Shown here: positions 51,768-60,142 of the stretch, one piece after another
Layout: the number at the start of each line of letters is the position of its first letter
Position numbering within the stretch: the stretch's first letter is position 1
From: CAYJPV01 sp964372095
GTDB lineage: Bacteria > Acidobacteriota > Vicinamibacteria > Vicinamibacterales > JAKQTR01
Reading direction: 5' to 3'
Assembly: GCA_964372095.1 (NCBI GenBank)
Contig: CAYJPV010000030.1
Location: forward strand, 1 to 64,000
DNA length: 64,000 nt
Program-made: the position numbers and the translations under genes
Notes under the pieces: generated by a model
Database searches by the model: none
Told to the model about the DNA's origin: nothing
The model's input: only the letters and a program-made list of their open reading frames with translations

Positions 51768-52028
51768 TCACTTCTGATAATACTCGGCATTGACGGCGAT
51801 GAACGACTTCCACTTCTCCGGCACCTCGTCGAGGGCGAAGATCGCCTCCACCGGGCAGGCCGGCACACAGGCCCCGCAGTCGATGCACTCGTCCGGGTGG
51901 ATGTACAGCAGTTCAGCCGTTTCGTACTCGGGTTCGTCCTTGCGCGGGTGGATGCAGTCCACCGGGCAGACATCGACGCACGCCGTGTCCTTGGTGCCGA
52001 TGCAGGGCTCGCAGATAATGTAGGCCAT
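51768..52028 (-). CDS. ferredoxin, two-cluster (7Fe or 8Fe type)
   Basis: An 86-residue ferredoxin. Cluster motif one is CEPCIGTKDTACVDVCP, with the long insertion typical of 7Fe (FdxA-type) ferredoxins; motif two is CIDCGACVPACP. The C-terminal extension (VPEKWKSFIAVNAEYY) also matches the FdxA type. It lies 10 nt upstream of nuoB and could be its electron partner. Transcription unit with nuoB-nuoI is likely. Confidence 0.92.
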   Translation of the reverse strand: MAYIICEPCIGTKDTACVDVCPVDCIHPRKDEPEYETAELLYIHPDECIDCGACVPACPVEAIFALDEVPEKWKSFIAVNAEYYQK

Positions 52029-52071
52029 CGTTCTTTCTCCTCCGTTCGAACACGCGCGGGTCGCCGCGCCG

Positions 52072-52815
52072 TCAGTGGCGTTCCAGACCCGTCTGGGGCA
52101 GATAGCCCAGCCGCGTCGAGACGAGCCGTCCCAGGTCCCACGCCCCTCGGTTATGGCCAGTCAGAATGGGCGTGTCGTCGGGGCCGTGGCCAAACACACC
52201 CACCCGCGCGACCTCGCGCCCAGTGTAGTCACACACCGGGGCGCAGGTGCAGAACATCCGCTGCCCGCCCTCGACATCCGTCGAATCCAGGCGCACCGGG
52301 ACCGCTCCGCCCGGCGCCAGGTCCGATTCCCGTTCGAGTCGCAGACAGCTCAGGCGTCTCGAGCCGGGCGCTTCATCGAAATACAGGGAGCAGTGCGCCG
52401 GCATCTGGCGGCCGAACGCCGTCCGCATCGCAACGTCGTCAGGCCCGGCACTCCACGCGTACGTCACCTCGTCGAAAGCCGGCAGCGCGACGAACGTCCG
52501 ACCGGTCGCCCGCAGCGCGTGGTCCCGAAGCACGGTGTACGCGTGAAGCCGCAGTTCCGAGCGGCCAAGCAGCCGGTAACTGAGGTCCAGCATCTTCAGG
52601 GTGAGGCTGTAGCGCTGGGTCTCGTCGTCCTGGCGCACGAACCCGCGGCGTTTCAGGACGGCCAGCAGGCGGTGCGCCGAGGGACGAGGCTGTCCGACGA
52701 CGCGTGCGAGGTCCGTCAGCGTCATCCCGCCCTGCGCGCCGCTCAGCGCTTCGCACACGTCGAGCGCCTTGTCGATCGAGGTGGGGATCCTGCCGGACGG
52801 GGACGATTGGTCCAC
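52072..52815 (-). CDS. IclR-family transcriptional regulator
   Basis: A 247-residue regulator. The N-terminal winged helix-turn-helix is SIDKALDVCEALSGAQGGMTLTDLARVVGQPRPSAHRLLAVLKRRGFVRQ (given in parts: SIDKALDVCEAL, LTDLARVVGQPRPSAHRLL). The C-terminal effector domain (about 80-240) contains a CTCAPVCDYTGREVARVGV block. The ligand of such regulators is usually a small organic acid; here it is unknown. A palindrome right upstream (52832-52852) is a likely operator. It precedes the ferredoxin-nuoB-nuoI genes by 43 nt on the same strand and might control them. Confidence 0.9.
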   Translation of the reverse strand: MDQSSPSGRIPTSIDKALDVCEALSGAQGGMTLTDLARVVGQPRPSAHRLLAVLKRRGFVRQDDETQRYSLTLKMLDLSYRLLGRSELRLHAYTVLRDHALRATGRTFVALPAFDEVTYAWSAGPDDVAMRTAFGRQMPAHCSLYFDEAPGSRRLSCLRLERESDLAPGGAVPVRLDSTDVEGGQRMFCTCAPVCDYTGREVARVGVFGHGPDDTPILTGHNRGAWDLGRLVSTRLGYLPQTGLERH

Positions 52816-52831
52816 AGCTGTAGCCGCCTAA

Positions 52832-52852
52832 CGATTCCAATATACGGAATCG
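52832..52852 (-). promoter_or_regulatory. palindromic operator upstream of the IclR gene
   Basis: Perfect inverted repeat CGATTCC - 7 nt - GGAATCG. On the minus strand the spacer holds TATATT, a plausible -10. The arrangement fits an autoregulated IclR promoter, 16 nt upstream of the start codon. Confidence 0.6.
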
Positions 52853-52909
52853 AGTTTCGTTCTCTTAAACTACCCCGCCCACCAGGGCGTGTCAAGCCAC
52901 GTGGCGCGG

Positions 52910-53623
52910 CTACAGCTCGGCCCGCTGCCCGGGTACCAGTTCCACGACCTCCACTCCCAGGGGTGCCACCAGTTCCCGGAGCAGCTCCGGACGGCCCGTC
53001 AGAACCGGGAACGTCCCGTAATGCATCGGCACGACGGACTTCACCCCGAGCAGCTCCACCGCCTTTGCTGCCGCCGCCGGATCCATCGTGAAGAGGTCCC
53101 CAATGGGCAGGAAGGCCAGCGATGGCGCGTACAACTCCCGGATGAGGGCCATGTCGCCGAACAAGGCGGTGTCACCCGCGAAGTACACGGTGAAGCCATT
53201 CTCGAACCGCAGCACATACCCGGCCGCCTCGCCCAGGTATGTCATGACCCCGTCGTCGACGTAACTCGAACTGTGCCTGGCATCCACCATCGTGATCCGG
53301 ATACCGCACTGGTCCTGGGAGCCGCCCTTGTTCATGCCGGCCGTCGTGGTCACGCCCTGCCGGGATTCCAGCCACTGGCACAACTCGAAAATGCCCACAA
53401 CGGGCGCACCGGTGGCTTTCGCGACCGCCGCCGCGTCGTGTACGTGGTCGAAGTGCCCGTGGGTGACGAGGATCAGGTCGACCGGACCGGGATTCCGCAA
53501 CGACGGCGGACAGGACGGGTTGCCGTCGAGCCACGGGTCGACCAGAATGCGTCGCCCCCCCGGCGATTCGAGCAGAAACGTGCCGTGGCCAAGCCAAGTG
53601 GTGGTCAATCCGCTGCGTGCCAT
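52910..53623 (-). CDS. UPF0173-type metal-dependent hydrolase (metallo-beta-lactamase fold)
   Basis: A 237-residue protein of the metallo-beta-lactamase superfamily (YtkL/UPF0173 group). The metal motif HGHFDHVHD is at about residues 55-63; others are VDARHSSSY, FAGDTALFGD and MHYGTFPVL. It would hydrolyse a phosphodiester, thioester or lactone; no substrate is known. Monocistronic, upstream of the divergent lipA gene. Confidence 0.9.
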   Translation of the reverse strand: MARSGLTTTWLGHGTFLLESPGGRRILVDPWLDGNPSCPPSLRNPGPVDLILVTHGHFDHVHDAAAVAKATGAPVVGIFELCQWLESRQGVTTTAGMNKGGSQDQCGIRITMVDARHSSSYVDDGVMTYLGEAAGYVLRFENGFTVYFAGDTALFGDMALIRELYAPSLAFLPIGDLFTMDPAAAAKAVELLGVKSVVPMHYGTFPVLTGRPELLRELVAPLGVEVVELVPGQRAEL

Positions 53624-53772
53624 GGGTCACCTCGTTGTCGGGAGCCGGACCGGACCGAGTATACCAGCGGGACCCGGGCCGGACACGCCTCCGTCGCGAT
53701 GGTGTATGATCGGGGTTTAGCGTTCCCCCATGAGCCGAAGGAGTGCGCCCGGACGCGGTCCGGGACACACGC

Positions 53773-54690
53773 ATGAGCATGCCCGTTCCCGTCTCCATCG
53801 TGCGCCCCCGCGCCCCCAAGCCGGAATGGCTGAAAGTCCGGGCCCCCGGCTCCCCGAATTACCTGCGGCTCAAGGCGCTCATGCGCGACCAGGGCCTGCA
53901 CACGGTCTGCGAAGAGGCGCATTGCCCGAACATCGGCGAATGCTGGCACCACGGCACGGCGACATTCATGATTCTGGGCGACGTCTGCACCCGGGCGTGC
54001 GGGTTCTGCGCCATCCAGCACGGCAGGCCGGCCACGCTGGATCTCGGCGAACCCGCGCGCGTCGGCGAAGCGGTTCGTAACCTCAACCTGCAGTACGTCG
54101 TCATCACGTCGGTGGACCGGGACGACCTGCCCGATGGCGGCGCGTCCATCTTCGCCGAAACGATTCGCCAGGTGCGGCAGCAGCGGCCCGCCTGCCGGAT
54201 CGAAGTGCTGATTCCCGACTTCCAGGGCGACGACGCCGCGCTGCGCACGGTCCTCGATGCCGGTCCTGACGTCCTGAACCACAACACCGAGACCGTCCCG
54301 CGGCTGTACCGCACGGCCCGCCCCGGGGGGCGGTACCAGCGGACGCTGGACCTGCTCGATCGCGCCCGCCGGTACGCGCCCACCATCCCGACGAAGTCGG
54401 GGCTCATGGTGGGGCTGGGCGAAGAGTGGCACGAGGTCGTGGCCACGCTGGCCGACCTGCAGGGCGTCGGCCTGGGCATCCTGACCATCGGCCAGTACCT
54501 GAGCCCGTCAGCCACACACCTGCCTGTCGCGCGTTATTACCACCCGGACGAGTTCGACATGCTCCGGGTGACAGCCGTCAACATGGGGTTCGGCCACGTC
54601 GAGTGCGGCCCCCTCGTCCGAAGTTCATACCATGCCCACAAGCAAGCCGACGCGTTCGTCGACGCCGAACGCCGGGCCGAAGGGGCGTAA
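53773..54690 (+). CDS. lipA: lipoyl synthase
   Basis: Radical-SAM lipoyl synthase, 305 residues from the ATG at 53773. It carries the auxiliary-cluster motif CEEAHCPNIGEC and the radical-SAM motif CTRACGFC, then TSVDRDDLPDGG and a C-terminal RSSYHA motif that ligates the auxiliary cluster (Ser). It inserts sulfur into octanoyl-protein to make lipoate, the cofactor of PdhC downstream. A GTG at 53743 with GAAGGAG just before it is an alternative start that adds ten residues. The next gene, pdhA, follows closely, so lipoate synthesis is physically coupled to pyruvate dehydrogenase. Confidence 0.95.
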   Translation: MSMPVPVSIVRPRAPKPEWLKVRAPGSPNYLRLKALMRDQGLHTVCEEAHCPNIGECWHHGTATFMILGDVCTRACGFCAIQHGRPATLDLGEPARVGEAVRNLNLQYVVITSVDRDDLPDGGASIFAETIRQVRQQRPACRIEVLIPDFQGDDAALRTVLDAGPDVLNHNTETVPRLYRTARPGGRYQRTLDLLDRARRYAPTIPTKSGLMVGLGEEWHEVVATLADLQGVGLGILTIGQYLSPSATHLPVARYYHPDEFDMLRVTAVNMGFGHVECGPLVRSSYHAHKQADAFVDAERRAEGA

Positions 54691-54742
54691 GGCGACGGCC
54701 ACGGAGGCCCCCGCGCCCACGTCCGAGAGAGCACAGACCGCC

Positions 54743-55783
54743 ATGTCCACTACGACGCCCGCCGATCACGTCAGCCGCCAGCTCGCCAGCACGCCGAAGG
54801 AGCAACTGGTCGAGATGCTCTACCAGATGCTGCTCGGCCGCCGCTACGAAGAGAAATGCGCCGAGATGTATGCCCTGCAGAAGATCGGCGGCTTCTGCCA
54901 CCTCTACATCGGCCAGGAGGCGGTCGCCATCGGCGCCCTCTCCACCCTGCGCCCGGACGACCTGATCGTCACGGCCTACCGCGATCACGTTCACGCCCTC
55001 GTCAAGGGCTGCGACCCGGGACAGGTGATGGCGGAACTCTTCGGCCGGCGCGACGGCGTGTCGAAGGGCAAAGGCGGGTCGATGCACCTCTTCGACAAGG
55101 ACAAAGGCATGTACGGCGGCCACGGCATCGTCGGCGGCCACATTCCGCTTGCGACCGGCACGGCCTTCGCCGCGAAGTACCAGCAGAAGGACTACGTGAC
55201 GTTGTGTTTCTTTGGCGAAGCCGCCGTCAACATCGGCGCCTTCCACGAATCACTCAACATGGCGGCGTTGTGGAAACTGCCCGTCGTGTACATTGTCGAG
55301 AACAACCGGTTCGGCATGGGTACGGCCATCGAACGGTCGTCCGCGATCTACGACGTGGCCCAGCGTGCCTGCGCCTACGACATGGCGAGCGAGACGGTGG
55401 ACGGCATGGACGTGCTGGCCGTGCGCGAAGTCATCGGCCGGGCGGTCGACCTGGCTCGTCGCGAAAGCCTCCCGACGCTGATCGAGGCGCGGTGTTACCG
55501 GTTCATGGGCCACTCGATGTCGGACCCGGTCCACGGGCACTACCGCACCAAAGAAGAAGTCGAGGGCCAGAAGCAGCAGGATCCGATCAAGCAGTACTTC
55601 GAGTACCTCAAGGCCGCGGGTCTTGTGGATCAGGCCCAGCTCGAAGACATGGATCGGAAAGCCCGCGCCGTTACGGACGAGGCCATCCAGTTCGCGGAGG
55701 CCAGCCCTGAACCGTCTCCCGAAGAGCTCTACCACGACGTCTACGCGGAGCCGTACGGCCCGTTCACGAAGAGGAACCAGTAA
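54743..55783 (+). CDS. pdhA: pyruvate dehydrogenase E1 component, alpha subunit
   Basis: A 346-residue TPP-dependent E1-alpha. Visible blocks are GFCHLYIGQEAVAIG, KGKGGSMHLFDKDKGMYGGHGIVGG and IEARCYRFMGHSMSDP. The TPP-binding motif normally begins GDG; here it is GEAAVN at about 157-162, followed after 23 residues by ENNRFGMGT, so the Mg-ligating Asp is replaced by Glu. I chose the ATG at 54743; a start at 54632 would overlap lipA by 59 nt and add a low-complexity tail. Stop is 2 nt before pdhB. Confidence 0.92.
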   Translation: MSTTTPADHVSRQLASTPKEQLVEMLYQMLLGRRYEEKCAEMYALQKIGGFCHLYIGQEAVAIGALSTLRPDDLIVTAYRDHVHALVKGCDPGQVMAELFGRRDGVSKGKGGSMHLFDKDKGMYGGHGIVGGHIPLATGTAFAAKYQQKDYVTLCFFGEAAVNIGAFHESLNMAALWKLPVVYIVENNRFGMGTAIERSSAIYDVAQRACAYDMASETVDGMDVLAVREVIGRAVDLARRESLPTLIEARCYRFMGHSMSDPVHGHYRTKEEVEGQKQQDPIKQYFEYLKAAGLVDQAQLEDMDRKARAVTDEAIQFAEASPEPSPEELYHDVYAEPYGPFTKRNQ

Positions 55784-55785
55784 CC

Positions 55786-56766
55786 ATGGCCGTCATCACG
55801 TATCGTGACGCGTTGAACCAGGCTCTGCGGGAAGAACTGCGCCGCGACCCGCTCGTCTTTCTCATGGGCGAAGAAGTGGGCGTCTATCAGGGTGCCTACA
55901 AGGTCAGCAAAGGCCTGCTCCAGGAGTTCGGCCCGCAGCGGATCGTCGACACCCCCATCACGGAAGAAGGATTCGCGGGCGTCGGCGTCGGGGCGGCGAT
56001 GGCCGGACTGCGCCCCATCATCGAGATGATGACGTGGAATTTCTCGCTCGTGGCGATCGACCAGATCGTCAACGGCGCCGCGAAGATGCTCTACATGTCG
56101 GGCGGGCAGTTCAAGATTCCCATGGTCTTCCGGGGGCCGGGCGGCGCCGCTCACCAGCTGGCCGCACAGCACTCGCAGTCGCTCGAGTCCTGGTACGCCA
56201 ACGTGCCGGGTCTCAAGGTCGTGTCGCCCTCCACGCCGTACGACGCAAAAGGCCTGCTCAAGAGCGCCATCCGCGACGACGACCCGGTGATCTTCATGGA
56301 GGGCGAAACGCTCTACGGGGCCAAAGGCGAGGTGCCCGAGGAGGAGTACCTGATTCCCCTTGGTGTGGCTGACGTCAAACGCCAGGGTTCGGACGTCACC
56401 ATCGTCGCGTGGTCGAAGATGGTGACGGTGGCGATGAAGGCCGCCGAGACGCTGGCGGCCGACGGCATTCAGTGCGAGATCGTCGATCCCCGCACGTTGC
56501 GGCCCTTCGACGCCGGCCCCGTCATCGAATCGGTCAAGAAGACGAATCGCTGCGTCATCCTCGAGGAAGGCTGGCCGTTTGCCGGATTTGGTGCCCAGAT
56601 TGCCTACCAGATTCAGCAGGAGGCCTTTGGCGATCTCGACGCGCCGGTCACGCGCGTGACCGGGGCGGACGTACCGATGCCGTACGCCAAGAATCTCGAA
56701 CACCTGGCCATGCCCTCGGCCCTGCGGCTCATCGCGGCCGTACGCGAGGTGATGTATCTCGGCTAG
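55786..56766 (+). CDS. pdhB: pyruvate dehydrogenase E1 component, beta subunit
   Basis: A 326-residue E1-beta of the transketolase-like family. Blocks typical of the family are MGEEVGVYQGAYKVSKGL, DTPITEEGFAGVGVGAAM, FRGPGGAAHQLAAQHSQSLESWY and EEGWPFAGFGAQIA. With PdhA it makes the E1 heterotetramer that decarboxylates pyruvate and loads acetyl on lipoate. It begins 2 nt after the pdhA stop. A heptamer inverted tract separates it from the E2 gene and may reduce read-through. Confidence 0.95.
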   Translation: MAVITYRDALNQALREELRRDPLVFLMGEEVGVYQGAYKVSKGLLQEFGPQRIVDTPITEEGFAGVGVGAAMAGLRPIIEMMTWNFSLVAIDQIVNGAAKMLYMSGGQFKIPMVFRGPGGAAHQLAAQHSQSLESWYANVPGLKVVSPSTPYDAKGLLKSAIRDDDPVIFMEGETLYGAKGEVPEEEYLIPLGVADVKRQGSDVTIVAWSKMVTVAMKAAETLAADGIQCEIVDPRTLRPFDAGPVIESVKKTNRCVILEEGWPFAGFGAQIAYQIQQEAFGDLDAPVTRVTGADVPMPYAKNLEHLAMPSALRLIAAVREVMYLG

Positions 56767-56905
56767 AGGCTAGAGGCTAGAGGCTAGGGACTAGGGAGTA
56801 GGGGTTAGGGAAAGACAGAGGATGTCCCCATGTCCCATGTCCCATGCCCCTAGCCCCTAGCCCCTAGCCCCTACTGTCTACTTACTACTGTCTACTGATT
56901 ACTGA
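56763..56905. repeat. heptamer tract 12, inverted pair inside the pdh operon
   Basis: GGCTAGA/ACTAGGG units, then GTCCCAT and CCCCTAG units as the inverse, then CTACTGT units. It lies between pdhB and pdhC, so a hairpin here would sit within the presumed transcript. Confidence 0.85.
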
Positions 56906-56922
56906 CCGGAGAGGATCCTCCC

Positions 56923-58185
56923 ATGGCTTCCCGCGTAGTGATGCCGAAGTTGAGCGACACGATGGAGGAGGGCCGCATCCTCCGCTGGCTCAAGAAGGAA
57001 GGCGAGCCGGTGGAAACCGGCCAGGCGCTGGCTGAAGTGGAAACCGACAAAGCCACCGTCGAGATGGAGGCGTACACGAACGGCGTCGTGCGCAAACTGA
57101 TCGCGAAGGACGGCGACACGATTCCGGTGGGTGGTCTGATCGCCATCATCGGCGCTGCCGACGACGACATCTCGGCCCTGCTGCCGTCAGGTGGCACCGC
57201 ACCGGCACCCGCCGCCCCGGCACCTCCCGCCGCGTCACACGCGACACCGGCGTCTCGCCCGTCGTCGACGGCGGCAGCGCCGGTCTCTTCGGCCCCCAGT
57301 GGCCGCAGCGTCAAGGCGTCACCGTTGGCCCTGCGCATGGCGGTTGAAGCGGGGGTGGATCTCGCCGGGGTCCAGGGGACGGGGCCCCAGGGCCGGATCA
57401 TCAAGCGCGATATCGAAGGCGCCATGGCCGGAGCGGCACAGCCGGCAGCTGCGCCGCGGCCTCCGGCACGGTCGCGTTCGGGCGCCGGACAGCCCGCCCA
57501 CGAGGGGGCGGCGGAATTCCAGGAAGTCGAACTCTCATCTGTCCGCCGGACCATCGCGAAACGCCTCGTCCAGAGCAAGGGGCCGGTGCCGCACTTCTAC
57601 CTCACGGTGGAGGTGGCCATGGACCGCGTGTGGGATGCCTACAGGGCCCTTCGCGAGCAGAAGTCCACGATCAGCGTCAACGACATCATCGTGAAAGCCA
57701 CGGCGCTGGCCCTGCGCCAGCATCCCGACATCAACGCCTCGTTCGCCGGCGATCACATCAAGCAGTACTCGCGCGTGCACATCGGGATGGCCGTCGCCCT
57801 CGACGACGGCCTGATCACGCCCGTGTTGCGGGACGCCGATCTCAAACCGCTCGAGGAGATCTCGGAAGAAGCCCGCACGATGGCCGACCGGGCACGCGCG
57901 CGAAAACTCCAGCCGGGGGAGTACACCGGAGCCACGTTCTCGATCTCGAACCTCGGCATGATGGGCATCGAGGAGTTCTCGGCCATCATCAACCCGCCTG
58001 AAGCGGCTATCCTGGCCGTCGGCGCCGTGCGGCAGATTCCAGTCGTGGTCAACGGTGAACTGGCAATCGGCTACCGGATGAAGATGACACTGTCCGTGGA
58101 CCACCGCGTGGCCGACGGCGCATCCGGAGCCAGATTCCTGCAGACGTTGAAAAAGTTCCTCGAACACCCGCTGCTCATGGCGTAG
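56923..58185 (+). CDS. pdhC: dihydrolipoamide acetyltransferase, E2 of pyruvate dehydrogenase
   Basis: A 420-residue E2 core protein. It has one lipoyl domain (about 1-76; lipoyl Lys in VETDKATVEM at about 43), an Ala/Pro linker, a peripheral-subunit-binding domain (about 125-165; PLALRMAVEAGVDLAGVQGTGPQGRI in parts) and the catalytic domain (about 190-420) with DHRVADGASG supplying the catalytic His. It transfers acetyl from lipoate to CoA. No E3 gene is in the window. ATG preceded by GGAGAGGA. Confidence 0.94.
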   Translation: MASRVVMPKLSDTMEEGRILRWLKKEGEPVETGQALAEVETDKATVEMEAYTNGVVRKLIAKDGDTIPVGGLIAIIGAADDDISALLPSGGTAPAPAAPAPPAASHATPASRPSSTAAAPVSSAPSGRSVKASPLALRMAVEAGVDLAGVQGTGPQGRIIKRDIEGAMAGAAQPAAAPRPPARSRSGAGQPAHEGAAEFQEVELSSVRRTIAKRLVQSKGPVPHFYLTVEVAMDRVWDAYRALREQKSTISVNDIIVKATALALRQHPDINASFAGDHIKQYSRVHIGMAVALDDGLITPVLRDADLKPLEEISEEARTMADRARARKLQPGEYTGATFSISNLGMMGIEEFSAIINPPEAAILAVGAVRQIPVVVNGELAIGYRMKMTLSVDHRVADGASGARFLQTLKKFLEHPLLMA

Positions 58186-58204
58186 CGGGGGACAGAGCAA
58201 GGGT

Positions 58205-58282
58205 AGCCAGTAGGCAGTAGACAGTAGGCCGTCGCCCGCCTCTTCTACTGACTACTGCCTACTGACTACTGACCACTGTCTA
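58205..58282. repeat. heptamer tract 13, inverted pair (hairpin)
   Basis: CAGTAGG/CAGTAGA units on the left are mirrored by CTACTGA/CTACTGC units on the right, between the convergent pdhC and dehydratase genes. The right end reaches the dehydratase stop codon (58280-58282). Confidence 0.85.
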
Positions 58283-59245
58283 CGTCCGTCCCCCGAGAAT
58301 CTTCGCGAGCGTGCGCGAGTCCAGATTGCCGCCGCTCATCACGCACACGACGCTCTTCCCTTCCAGTTCCTGGCGCATCTTGAACGCGGCTGCCAGCGCG
58401 GCCGCGCCTGCGCCCTCGGCCAGGTTGTGCGTCGTCCGCAGGGCCATCCGGACGCCGTCTTCGAGTTCACGCTCGGTCAACGTCACCACATCGTCGAGTC
58501 CCCGTTTGAGCGCCGCGAAGGTCATGTCGAACGTCACCCGGGTGGCCAGACCCTCGGCGAACGTATCAGCCTGCGCCCCCGGGGTCCGATCCCCCGTTCG
58601 CCAGGCCCGCGCGAAGGCGTCGGCTCGCTCGGCCTGCACGCCGACGATGCGAGCCGGTGCACCCAGGGCGGTACGCACGGTCACCAGGCCGAACGCGCCA
58701 CTCCCGCCACCGACGGGCACGAAGACGACATCCACCCGTGGTGCCGCTTCGAAGATCTCGAGGGCATACGTCGCGACCCCGGCCAGCAACATCGGTTCGT
58801 TCGCCGGGTGGACGTACCGATAGCCGCGGGCCTCCGCCTCGCGCTCGCACCGCTCACGGGCTTCATCGAAGTCCCGCCCGATTTCAACGACGGTCGCGCC
58901 GAATCCGCGCATCGCGGCATTCTTCTCGGGGTTGTTGCCCACGGGCACGTAAATCGTGCAAGGCACCTGTTCCAGCCCGCACGCCATCGCCAGGGACTGG
59001 CCGTGGTTGCCGGTGGAGGCCGTGATGATGCCGCGGGCGCGTTCGTCGGCGCCGAGCGACGACACCAGATTGAGTCCTCCGCGAATCTTGAAGGCGCCCG
59101 TGGGGTTGTGGTTCTCGTGTTTGACAGCGATGTCGGCGCCGACCTCGGCCGACAGCAAGGGATGCCGGAGCAGCGGCGTCGGACGCAGCGTCCGGTAGAC
59201 ACGCGTGCGCGCATCGTAGACATCATGGAGCGTCGGAGCGGTCAT
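58280..59245 (-). CDS. threonine/serine dehydratase-like PLP enzyme
   Basis: A 321-residue fold-type II PLP enzyme. PLP lysine in TGAFKIRGGLN (about 51), the STGNHGQSLA loop and the PVGGGSGAFGL phosphate-binding loop are present. It would deaminate threonine or serine, or racemise serine; there is no regulatory ACT domain, so a catabolic type is likely. Start chosen at the ATG 59245 with AGGAG about 9 nt upstream; an ATG at 59254 overlaps the upstream gene's stop (ATGA) and is also possible. Operon with the GDPD gene. Confidence 0.88.
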   Translation of the reverse strand: MTAPTLHDVYDARTRVYRTLRPTPLLRHPLLSAEVGADIAVKHENHNPTGAFKIRGGLNLVSSLGADERARGIITASTGNHGQSLAMACGLEQVPCTIYVPVGNNPEKNAAMRGFGATVVEIGRDFDEARERCEREAEARGYRYVHPANEPMLLAGVATYALEIFEAAPRVDVVFVPVGGGSGAFGLVTVRTALGAPARIVGVQAERADAFARAWRTGDRTPGAQADTFAEGLATRVTFDMTFAALKRGLDDVVTLTERELEDGVRMALRTTHNLAEGAGAAALAAAFKMRQELEGKSVVCVMSGGNLDSRTLAKILGGRT

Positions 59246-59250
59246 GTCTG

Positions 59251-60051
59251 TCATCTCCTGCTGAACGTCTGCCACCACGCGTGCGCGGCGGGCACGGCCA
59301 CGTCGGGGCGGTCCGTGATGAGGCCGTCCACGCCCCAGTCCAGCAGGCGGCGGATATCGTCTTCCCGATCGACGGTCCAGACGATGACGTCCGCACCGCG
59401 GGCGTGGGCCCGCCGGACGAACTCGGGCGTCACAATCCGTTCGCCGCTGAAGACTTCGGGAACCTGGAAGGAGTGGAAGTCGGCCGCCGGCACCGGGCCG
59501 TTCGGCGGGCGGCCATTGGCCAGGATGGCCTCGCGGTCGGCACCGCGCCGGAGGTGCGGCGCCCGGGTCCGGATCGCGTCGAGCGCCGCCGCGTGAAACG
59601 ACCCAATCAGGACGCGGCTGTCGGCCCCGGTGGCGCGCACATCATCCGCCACGACCGCCGCGAGAGCCGGCTCCGGTGTCTTCAACTCGATCAGGACCGG
59701 GCAGCCCACTCGGGCAAGCACCTCGCGTAGCCGGGGGACGCGGCATCCGCGTCCGCGCCACGGATGACCGCCGTTGGCGGTGAAGCGATAGCCGGCATCG
59801 AAGACCTCGAGCCCCGCGGCGTCGAACGCCGCCACGGCACCGCTGCCATCTGTCGTCCGATCGAGCGTGGGATCGTGGATGATTACGGCGACCCCGTCGC
59901 GCGTCAGGTGCACGTCGAGTTCAATGCCGTCCGCCCCGAGCGACAGGCCGTTGTCGAAGGCCGCCAGGGTGTTCTCAGGAGCCAGGCCTCCTCCGCCTCG
60001 GTGGGCGTACACGATCGGACGACGGCGAGTCGCGTCTTCGGTCATGGGCAT
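59251..60051 (-). CDS. glycerophosphodiester phosphodiesterase
   Basis: A 266-residue GDPD-family TIM-barrel enzyme. Active-site elements are AHRGGGGLAPENTLAAF, ELDVHLTRDGVAVIIHDPTLDRTT and the LIELKTPE strand, as well as WTVDREDDIRRLLDWGVDGLITDRPD. It releases glycerol-3-phosphate from glycerophosphodiesters. No signal peptide is visible, so it is cytoplasmic. Start at 60051 (second ATG at 60045). Divergent from the LON-domain gene. Confidence 0.92.
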   Translation of the reverse strand: MPMTEDATRRRPIVYAHRGGGGLAPENTLAAFDNGLSLGADGIELDVHLTRDGVAVIIHDPTLDRTTDGSGAVAAFDAAGLEVFDAGYRFTANGGHPWRGRGCRVPRLREVLARVGCPVLIELKTPEPALAAVVADDVRATGADSRVLIGSFHAAALDAIRTRAPHLRRGADREAILANGRPPNGPVPAADFHSFQVPEVFSGERIVTPEFVRRAHARGADVIVWTVDREDDIRRLLDWGVDGLITDRPDVAVPAAHAWWQTFSRR

Positions 60052-60142
60052 GCCTGCGGGCCGGGAACGTCTGCCGGGCCCTATCTTCGCACGCCCGAAC
60101 GTGGTCTGCCTATGCAACCCCGGCAGCGGGTATGATCGCAGG

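Noticed and set aside
50757..52028. Hydrogenase or Mrp-type complex instead of nuo genes
   Set aside because: Cysteine patterns are those of NuoB and NuoI, and no hydrogenase large subunit or antiporter gene is nearby.
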